This document shows positions 8,415 through 14,220 of a stretch of DNA of 14,220 nt, in pieces. Position numbers and translations under genes: made by a program. The stretch spans positions 1 through 14,220 of the forward strand of contig SHVP01000061.1 in assembly GCA_009694165.1 (NCBI GenBank), read 5' to 3'. This DNA is from Alphaproteobacteria bacterium. Lineage in GTDB: Bacteria > Pseudomonadota > Alphaproteobacteria > SHVP01. Under the pieces are notes generated by a model that was not told the origin of the DNA, did no database searches, and saw nothing but the letters and a program-made list of their open reading frames with translations. Positions within the stretch are counted from its first letter, which is position 1. The number at the start of each line of letters is the position of its first letter.

Positions 8415-9791
8415 CTAGAGGATCAGCGGTGCAAGGGTTGCCGCAGCGATGGCGACCGGGGTGGCGTAGCGGACCAGGACTCGCAGGATGACGGTGGAGG
8501 TGCGGTTCAGTCCCAACTCCTCGGCGAGGATCGCAGTGGGCACGACCCAGCCGCCCAGAATCGCTAACGCGAATCCGCCCGCGGGCAGGAGGAGATTGGA
8601 GGTCAGGTAGTCTAACAGGTCATTTACGGTCGAGGTGGCAAAACCGGGAAGCGCCGCGAGCGGGAACCAGTCAGCCCAACGGTTGAACGACAAGATCGAG
8701 CCCAGTCCGACGGTCCAGCAGGCGCCGGCCGCCACCCACGTGGCCAAGGGACGGGGCCAGCCGAATTGGCGCTGCAGGAACGCAACCGGCATTTCGAGTA
8801 GCGACATTGCCGAGGCCAGTGTGGCGACCGTCAGCAAGACGAAGAAGGCCATTGCCGCGACGCCACCGAACGGGATGTGGTCGAAGGCCAGCGGCACCGA
8901 GACGAACATGAGCCCGGGCCCGCTCGAGGGATCGAGCCCCTCGGCGAACACCACGGGAAAAACGGCCAGCCCCGCAAGAAACGAAATATCCGTGTCGCTT
9001 ACGATGGTGACCAGCGCGGCTTGGCGCAGGTCGATATCGGGCGGCGCATAGGCGGCATAAGTGACCATCACCGCCAGGCCGACACCGATCGAAAAGAAAC
9101 CGAGGCCGATGGCCTCGAGTGCAGCGCCGGTGGTCAGTCGGTCTCAGTCGATCGCGAACAGGAAGCGTAGGGCCGCCGGGGCGTCACCTTCGATCAAGGC
9201 GAAAACGGCAAGCGCCGCGACCAGACCGATCAGTAGCGGCATCAGCACCCGCGACGCCCGCTCGATTCCTGCGACGATGCCGCGAGCGACGGTCAGGGCG
9301 GTCAGGGCCATGAAAACAGTGTGATAGGCCCCCACCTGTAGCGGCGAAGCGAGCAGATCGTCGAACTGGGCCTGGACCGCGGTAGCGTCGCTGCCCGCCA
9401 ACCCGTGGGACACGGTGCTTACGGCATAGGCGATTGCCCAGCCGCCTATCACCGAATAGAAGCTGAGGATCAGGAACGACGTCGCTACGCCAAGGAAGCC
9501 GATCAGGCGCCAATGGTGGGACGCTCCTTGGGCCGTGGCCAGCAATGCGATTCCATGAGTGGCATCGGCGCGGCCGCGGCGGCCGATGGCGAACTCGACC
9601 AGCATCAGCGGGAAGACGATGGCGGCGAGCCCGAGAAGATAGAAAAAGACGAAACCACCGCCGCCATTGACGCCGACCTCATAGAAAAATTTCCAGATGC
9701 TGCCGAGGCCGGTGGCCGACCCCATGGAGGCAAGGATGAACCCGGCGCGGCCAGACCAGGATTCATGTTGTGTGGGGACGGGTTTATTCAC
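8415..9791 (-). pseudogene. Sodium:neurotransmitter symporter (SNF/NSS) family transporter, interrupted by in-frame TGA
   Basis: The gene encodes a sodium-coupled amino acid or amine transporter of the NSS/LeuT family in the inner membrane. The first part has the family signature: GFILASMGSATGLGSIWK near the N-terminus, then NGGGGFVFFYLL. Many hydrophobic helices follow through to LAPLIL. Reading in one frame from a GTG at 9791 gives 459 codons, the usual bacterial length, but codon 216 is TGA (9144-9146). The protein continues homologously after it without frame change (FAID-stop-DRLTTGAALEAIGLGFFS). NSS proteins often carry an aromatic residue here, so Trp TGG changed to TGA is plausible. 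The start is uncertain: the next upstream candidate is a TTG at 9869, the first ATG lies inside the first helix, and no ribosome binding site is clear. Nearby genes use TGA as a normal stop, so code reassignment is not the explanation. Sequencing error remains possible. Confidence 0.85.
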
Positions 9792-9901
9792 GACAGTCGA
9801 GGCGGCGTTGGCGGGCGGTCGGCAAACGCGCTGGCGAAAACGAGGCGTTCGGGCCGGTGACTGTGTCAATGTGGCGCGGGCGAAGAAATCGGAGAGATTT
9901 C

Positions 9902-10749
9902 ATGCCGGGATTTGACGCATTGCTGCCGGCGGAGATGGCCCGCAAGGCGGAGGAGATCGGTGCGCTAAAGACGCGCCTCGATCTGCCGCGGCTCTTCGTT
10001 TTGGCCATACTCGCCGGGGCGTTCATCGCGCTTGGCGCCATGTTCGCGACGACCGTTCCGCCGGGACGCAAAGCACGCTTCCTTATGGCGTTGGTCGCCT
10101 GCTAGCAGGTCTGGCTTTCTCGCACGGCCTCATTCTCGTCGTGGTCGGCGGTGCCGAGCTGTTCACGGGGAACACTCTGATGGTCATGGCCTGGGCGGCG
10201 GGCAAGGTCAAGCTTCGCGAGATGTTGCGGGCGTGGCTGGTGATCTATGCCGGCAATTTTGTCGGTGCGGTCGGCACCGCGCTCCTCGTCCTGCTGTCGG
10301 GTCAATACCTTTTCGGCGACGGCGCGGTGGCCCGGGCTGCCCTGGCGCTCGCGCTCGACAAAGCGACCCTGCCCTTCGAACGCGGTCTGTTCCTCGGCGT
10401 GCTCGGCAACGTGCTTGTCTGCCTGGCGGTCTGGTTGTCGTTTAGCGCGCGTACGACCAGCGACAAGGTGCTCGCCATCATCTTCCCGGTTTTCGCCTTC
10501 GTCGCCGCCGGCTTCGAACATTCGGTCGCCAACATGTATCTTGTTCCGCTCGGCCTGGTCATCAAGATGTGGGCGCCGGCCTCGTTATGGCCGGAACTGG
10601 GTAACACAGCGGCGAGCTACGCCGGCCTGACGTGGTCCGCCTTCTTCCTTAGTCTGATTCCCGTGACCATCGGCAACATCATCGGCGGCGGCGGACTGGT
10701 GGGCAGCGTCTATTGGTTCGTTTATCTGCGGCGTCCGCGGCGGCGGTAG
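9902..10749 (+). pseudogene. Formate/nitrite transporter (FNT/FocA-like) family channel with a one-base frameshift
   Basis: FNT-family proteins are pentameric inner-membrane channels for formate, nitrite or related small anions. Translation starts at the ATG at 9902, with GGAGAG 5 nt upstream. It gives the N-terminal helix, then FIALGAMFATTV, and then leaves the family. From about 10058 the homology continues in another frame: AGTQSTLPYGVGRLLAGLAF, VGGAELFTGN, the conserved central-pore histidine in GFEHSVANMY, and IPVTIGNIIGGGGLVG to the stop at 10747-10749. Adding one T to the GTT at 10055-10057 restores a full protein of about 282 residues, the usual family length. As it stands, translation ends at a TAG at 10103-10105 after 67 residues. 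The gene is divergent from the broken symporter, 110 bases away. The lesion could be a homopolymer sequencing error or a real mutation. Confidence 0.9.
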
Positions 10750-10882
10750 GCGAAAAAAATGACGGCGCATCTCGATCGCGGCTGCCGCCGAGTCGTGTTG
10801 TTGACCGGTTGGCGACGCGCTGCCAAGCTCTTCCCCGCGGCCGGGATCCTGCGGCTGCGGCAACCGACGTCGAGGTCATTCG

Positions 10883-11506
10883 TTGTTCTACCAGCCTGAC
10901 AAGGGGCACGGGCTGCCCCACGATCCGATCAACGCGCTGGCGGCGCCCCGCCCCATCGGCTGGATTTCGACGGTTAGCCTCAGCGGTCGCCTCAACCTCG
11001 CGCCCTTTGCCCTGTTCAATATCGTCGCCTACGTGCCGCCCCATGTCATGTTCGCGCCGACGGGGATGCAGGGCGGCCGGTTCAAGGACACGCTGGTCAA
11101 TGTGGCGGCAACTCATGAGTTCGTGGCCAACCTTGCGATCTGGGAATTGCGCGACAAGATCTGGCAGACATCGGTTCCCGCGCCACCCAACATCAACGAG
11201 TTCGATGTGGCTGGTTTGACGCCGATTCCTTCGCGGCTGGTCAAGCCGCCCCGAGTCAAAGAGACGCCGGCAAACATCGAATGCCGGCTGGTGCAGATCG
11301 TCCGCCTCGAACATAGCGATCCTGACTCGGCGAACCACATCGTCATCGGCAAGGTCGTCGGCGTACACATCGACGACGCCATTCTAAAGGACGGCATGGT
11401 TGACTACACCAAAGTCACCCACATGGCGCGCATGGGCTACACCGACTACACGCGCGTGACTGAGATTCACACCAAGCCTTTTCCGACTTGGCCGCCGAAG
11501 TCATAG
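10883..11506 (+). CDS. Flavin reductase-like domain protein (DIM6/NTAB family)
   Basis: The 207-residue protein is of the FMN-binding split-barrel flavin reductase type (PF01613). Members bind FMN; some reduce it with NAD(P)H for a partner monooxygenase, while others have unknown roles. Motifs near the N-terminus are FYQPDKGHGLPHDPI, APRPIGWIST (21-30), GRLNLAPFALFN (35-46) and KDTLVNVA (68-75), followed by the barrel strands ECRLVQIVRL and HIVIGKVVGVHID. I choose the TTG at 10883 because the protein aligns with its family from the FYQP directly after it, GAGG lies 7 nt upstream (10872-10875), and no ATG is available nearby. It could supply reduced flavin to the monooxygenase-like protein at 4670-5890, but about 5 kb and other genes separate them, so that partnership is an inference. 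It is convergent with the FAD oxidase gene downstream. Confidence 0.9.
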   Translation: MFYQPDKGHGLPHDPINALAAPRPIGWISTVSLSGRLNLAPFALFNIVAYVPPHVMFAPTGMQGGRFKDTLVNVAATHEFVANLAIWELRDKIWQTSVPAPPNINEFDVAGLTPIPSRLVKPPRVKETPANIECRLVQIVRLEHSDPDSANHIVIGKVVGVHIDDAILKDGMVDYTKVTHMARMGYTDYTRVTEIHTKPFPTWPPKS

Positions 11507-11520
11507 CGGCGGTCAAGCCC

Positions 11521-11573
11521 GTCCGTCCGCAGCCCGCGCTGTGGCGCGCCGTCTCTTCAGCCTGCGGCCGGAC
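11521..11573. terminator. Inverted repeat between convergent genes, possible weak bidirectional terminator
   Basis: Arms 11521-11532 (GTCCGTCCGCAG) and 11562-11573 pair over 12 positions with one mismatch, enclosing 29 bases that could themselves pair partly. It sits between the stops of the flavin reductase gene (11506) and the FAD oxidase gene (11577). No T run follows on either strand, so termination is only suggested by position. Confidence 0.35.
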
Positions 11574-11576
11574 GCG

Positions 11577-13172
11577 CTATTTGCCGAAACCGAGAACGCC
11601 AGGGTTGAATTGCCCGTCGGGGTCGACATGTGCCTTGATCGCGCGCAGCAACTTGGCCGTGTTGGCGTTGAGATTGTCAAGATAGGGATAGGTTTTGCCG
11701 ATTTGGTTCGACGCCCCACCATGTTCAGCGAAGAGGGCGGCGATCTTGAGGCGAATCTCTTCAACCAGCGCCGCCGCCTCGGGGTTGGGCTTGGGCTCGG
11801 TCAGTTTCTTGAGGTAGGCGGGCTCCGGGGTACGCCGGTGGACGGGTAGCCAGGAATCGTACCAATGCAACACCGGTTCGAAGCTGTAGGAATAGGTGTC
11901 GATGGCGATCATCAGGCGTGTCACGGTGACGCCGTGCTTGTCCATCCTCGCCTTGTAACTGTCGAACAGCGCGTTGGCGGCGGCGATCAGGGTCGCTGCT
12001 TGCGAATGCGCCACCTTGGCATTCATCGCTGCCCAGCGGTCGCCATTAGGACCGAGGACGCCGTTGAGCGGCTTAAAGGGGTCGCCGCGAATCGCTTTCG
12101 GGATCGAGTTTGCGATCTCCTCGCCCTTATGCTTCGCGGCGATCTGGCGGATGATGGCGAGATCGCCATCGACGGCGCCGGAACTGCGACCGCCGCAGAC
12201 GACGTGGAGGGAGAACATGCTCTCTTTCGAGAACGAGCGCCCGGCGAGCACGAGTTTCGTGCCTTCGACCATCCCCTTCAGCCAGGACGATTGTCCCGTC
12301 ACCACGCCCACCAGCGTCTTCATGTCCTGCACCGCGTCGGGCGTGGCCAGGCTGCGATCGGTCGATTCCGGATCGAAGACGTAGGCATCTTCGGCCGCGC
12401 CCGATCGGGCCACGTCGGAGAGCGCCGCCACGGCGGCCAGAATGCCGCCAGGAAAGACGAATGAGGCGTAACCGCTCTCCTTCGGCACCTGCATCAGCTT
12501 AAACGTGGCCAGGGTCTTGATCCCTAGCGCGCCACCGTCGTGCAGAAAGAGACCGGTGAGGTCGGGGCCATAGGTGCGATAGACGGGCTTGCCGTTGCGA
12601 AAAGCGGCCTGGCCGGTCTTGACGACGCTGCCGTCGGCCAACACGACCTCGAGGCCGAGGACGTTGTCGGCCGCCTGACCATAGCGCGCGGTCCCCATGA
12701 AGAGTGCCCCCTGCGACAGGCCGCCGCCAACCGTCGCCCGCATGCCCGAGAAGGTCCCGAACATCGGAATGCGCAGCCCTTTGGGGCGCAGGGCATCGTA
12801 GATCTGCTTCCATGTCACCCCGGTTTCGACCGTGATGTACATGTCGTTTGCGTTGAACTCGACGATGCGGTTGAGGGCGCCGATGTCGAGCATAACGGTG
12901 TCTTCGCGCACCGGGCTGTAGCCGCGCGTGTAGGACATGCCGCCGCCGCGTCCGATGACGGCATAGCCCGACCGCGTCGCGGCGGCGACCGCGCGGGTCA
13001 CCGCCTCGCGGTCCTTCGGCTTGACCGCAACCGCGCAGGTCTTGCCGGCAGCGTAGACATCGGCCGAATAAAACTTGCGCTCTTCGGGGTCGGTGATCAC
13101 CGATTCCCTGCCGAGCGTGTCGATTAAGTTTTCGACCAACCGGTCGTTGCGCGGATTGGGAGCGACGTTCAT
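11577..13172 (-). CDS. FAD-linked oxidase, PCMH/GlcD-type (vanillyl-alcohol oxidase superfamily)
   Basis: The 531-residue flavoprotein has an N-terminal PCMH-type FAD-binding domain and a C-terminal FAD-linked oxidase domain. Such enzymes oxidise hydroxy acids, alcohols or phenols (for example lactate, glycolate, p-cresol). The FAD-binding pieces are AVAVKPKDREAV (47-58), VIGRGGGMSYTRGY (72-85), TVGGGLSQG (147-155), and NVLGLEVVLADG (170-181). The C-terminus ends in the typical DPDGQFNPG segment. No obvious His or Cys for covalent flavin attachment stands at the GRGGG site, so I expect non-covalent FAD. No iron-sulfur motif is seen. The ATG at 13172 has GAGAGG 7 nt upstream (13180-13185). Its stop lies 70 bases from that of the convergent flavin reductase gene. 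The length resembles 4-cresol dehydrogenase/VAO proteins as well as GlcD relatives; the substrate cannot be assigned. Confidence 0.9.
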   Translation of the reverse strand: MNVAPNPRNDRLVENLIDTLGRESVITDPEERKFYSADVYAAGKTCAVAVKPKDREAVTRAVAAATRSGYAVIGRGGGMSYTRGYSPVREDTVMLDIGALNRIVEFNANDMYITVETGVTWKQIYDALRPKGLRIPMFGTFSGMRATVGGGLSQGALFMGTARYGQAADNVLGLEVVLADGSVVKTGQAAFRNGKPVYRTYGPDLTGLFLHDGGALGIKTLATFKLMQVPKESGYASFVFPGGILAAVAALSDVARSGAAEDAYVFDPESTDRSLATPDAVQDMKTLVGVVTGQSSWLKGMVEGTKLVLAGRSFSKESMFSLHVVCGGRSSGAVDGDLAIIRQIAAKHKGEEIANSIPKAIRGDPFKPLNGVLGPNGDRWAAMNAKVAHSQAATLIAAANALFDSYKARMDKHGVTVTRLMIAIDTYSYSFEPVLHWYDSWLPVHRRTPEPAYLKKLTEPKPNPEAAALVEEIRLKIAALFAEHGGASNQIGKTYPYLDNLNANTAKLLRAIKAHVDPDGQFNPGVLGFGK

Positions 13173-13254
13173 CGGAGTGCCTCTCGTTGGCTGATAGCGG
13201 CGGTCGGCGCGAAAACTCTGTCCCGGCGGTCATCGGAGATCAAGGGAATGATAG

Positions 13255-13282
13255 AAGACGCCAGGGCAGGCCCAGGCGTCTT
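13255..13282 (-). terminator. Possible terminator hairpin overlapping the stop codon of the ABC-F gene
   Basis: AAGACGCC (13255-13262) pairs perfectly with GGCGTCTT (13275-13282), and the 12-base loop can add three more G-C pairs. On the minus strand the hairpin begins within the TAA stop of the ABC-F gene and is followed by CTATCATT, a poor T run. It sits between two genes of the same direction, 108 bases apart. Confidence 0.45.
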
Positions 13283-14220
13283 ATTTCTGTTCCAACTCCT
13301 CCCGCCGCAGTTCCAGGGCCAGCCATTCCTCTTCGGCGGCTGCCAGCTCTCGACTGGCCTCGGCGAGCGCCGCACTGGCGCGCTTGAACGCCATCTGATC
13401 GCGCGCATAGAGCGTGGGATCGGCGAGAACCGCCTGCGCGTGCGCGACCCTCTGCTCGAGTTCGGCGATTTGCCGGAGCAGGACGTCCAGGCGATGTTGG
13501 TCCTTAAAAGTCAACTTGCGGACCTGATCGAGCCTCGATCGCGCTGCGGCTGGCGTCTTTCTCTCTTTGTTCGCCGCGTGCGGCCGCGCCGCCACTCCGG
13601 CCCCGCGCTGGGCAAGCATGTCGCTGTACCCGCCAGCATATTCGCCCCATCGACCATGCCCTTCGGCCACGACCACCGAGGTGGCGACGCGATCGAGAAA
13701 GTCGCGATCATGGCTGACGATCAGGGCCGTCCCCGGATAGTCGCCCAACAAGTCCTGAAGGAGGTCCAGGGTCTCGATATCGAGGTCGTTGGTGGGCTCA
13801 TCGAGAACGAGGATGTTCGATGGTTGGGCGAGGGCGACGGCCAACATCAGGCGCCCGCGCTCGCCGCCCGAGAGCCGGCCGACGGGCGTGCGGGCCTGTT
13901 CGGGGGAAAAGAGGAAGTCCTTCATGTAACCGATCACATGGCGGGGGCGACCGTTGACGGTGACCGTATCGCCCGATCCGCCGGTCAGGGTCTCCTGCAG
14001 CGTCCGTCCCGGGTCGAGGCTGTCGCGCCGTTGGTCGAGGACAACCATTTGCAAATTGGTGCCGACGCGGGCCATGCCGCTGTCGGGTGCGAGTACACCC
14101 GTTAGAAGGCGCAGCAGGGTGGTCTTGCCGGCGCCATTCGGGCCGACAATCGCCATGCGATCGCCCAGCATCAGGCGCAGCGAGAGTCCCTTGACGATGG
14201 GACCGGTGCCGAACGATTTG
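13281..14220 (-). CDS. uup: ABC-F family ATPase, Uup type (5' part outside window)
   Basis: The window holds the last 313 codons: the second ATPase domain and the C-terminal coiled coil of a soluble, duplicated ABC ATPase without membrane segments. The frame is open to the right edge, where KSFGTGPIVKGLSLRL leads into Walker A GPNGAGKTT (about 14118-14144). Then follow the signature LSGGERGR (13851-13874), Walker B LVLDEPTNDLD, and the switch histidine in VSHDRDFLD. After the domain comes a basic linker, then KLTFKDQHRLDVLLRQI and a heptad-rich tail ending REELEQK. That tail is the feature of Uup rather than EttA or other ABC-F proteins. Uup-type proteins act on the ribosome and, in E. coli, affect precise transposon excision and branched DNA. 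The internal Met at 14171 is not the start, because conserved sequence continues upstream. Confidence 0.92.
   Translation of the reverse strand, partial: KSFGTGPIVKGLSLRLMLGDRMAIVGPNGAGKTTLLRLLTGVLAPDSGMARVGTNLQMVVLDQRRDSLDPGRTLQETLTGGSGDTVTVNGRPRHVIGYMKDFLFSPEQARTPVGRLSGGERGRLMLAVALAQPSNILVLDEPTNDLDIETLDLLQDLLGDYPGTALIVSHDRDFLDRVATSVVVAEGHGRWGEYAGGYSDMLAQRGAGVAARPHAANKERKTPAAARSRLDQVRKLTFKDQHRLDVLLRQIAELEQRVAHAQAVLADPTLYARDQMAFKRASAALAEASRELAAAEEEWLALELRREELEQK

Noticed and set aside
7248..8567. A plus-strand open frame of 439 codons opposite the molybdoenzyme gene.
   Set aside because: It is antisense to a clearly recognisable protein, has no family resemblance, and is the kind of shadow frame common in GC-rich coding DNA.
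3770..9146. Reassignment of TGA to Trp, or selenocysteine insertion, to explain the in-frame TGA codons.
   Set aside because: The intact monooxygenase and molybdoenzyme genes both end with TGA at the expected C-terminus. One of the disrupted genes also has a TAG and a frameshift, and neither position matches a known selenocysteine site.
9864..9869. TTGACA on the minus strand as a -35 box for the symporter gene.
   Set aside because: No acceptable -10 element follows at 16-18 bases. The same bases also form an alternative TTG start, so I could not support either.
10758..10882. A short plus-strand coding frame beginning at the ATG near 10758, between the FNT and flavin reductase genes.
   Set aside because: It is under 50 codons, Arg-rich, has no ribosome binding site and no recognisable features.
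13248..14105. A plus-strand open frame of 285 codons opposite the ABC-F gene.
   Set aside because: The minus strand has Walker A, signature and Walker B motifs; the plus frame is antisense shadow.

Overview
The window is GC-rich bacterial DNA. Its gene content is typical of a metabolically versatile proteobacterium, most likely an alphaproteobacterium. That placement is an inference from gene content and base composition only, because no taxonomic marker gene is present. I see no rRNA, tRNA, CRISPR array, insertion sequence or phage gene.

Layout, left to right. (1) Positions 1-3125, minus strand: two tandem paralogous periplasmic solute-binding proteins of the peptide/nickel ABC type. The left one runs off the window. 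They are separated by a strong intrinsic terminator and carry matching leaders (a shared 12-base motif, then an identical ribosome binding site). (2) 3437-5890, plus strand: two tandem acyl-CoA-dehydrogenase-fold flavin monooxygenase-like genes. The first is a pseudogene (two in-frame stops and one frameshift); the second is intact. (3) 5913-8249, minus: an intact molybdopterin S/N-oxide reductase of the cytoplasmic biotin-sulfoxide-reductase type, convergent with the monooxygenase. (4) 8415-9791, minus: a sodium:neurotransmitter-symporter-family transporter broken by an in-frame TGA. (5) 9902-10749, plus: a formate/nitrite-family channel broken by a one-base deletion. (6) 10883-11506, plus: a flavin reductase-like protein with a TTG start. 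(7) 11577-13172, minus: an FAD-linked oxidase of the PCMH/GlcD type. (8) 13281-14220, minus: the 3' part of an ABC-F ATPase of the Uup type.

The intact enzymes are mostly flavin- or molybdenum-dependent redox proteins. The monooxygenase-like protein and the flavin reductase-like protein could form a two-component system. The peptide-type binding proteins and the S/N-oxide reductase would fit uptake and processing of small organic, perhaps sulfur-containing, compounds; this is speculation. No regulator and no ABC permease or ATPase for the binding proteins is visible.

The most notable features are the three disrupted genes between 3.4 and 10.8 kb and the shared leader of the tandem binding proteins. 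I found no convincing undescribed defence or mobile system.
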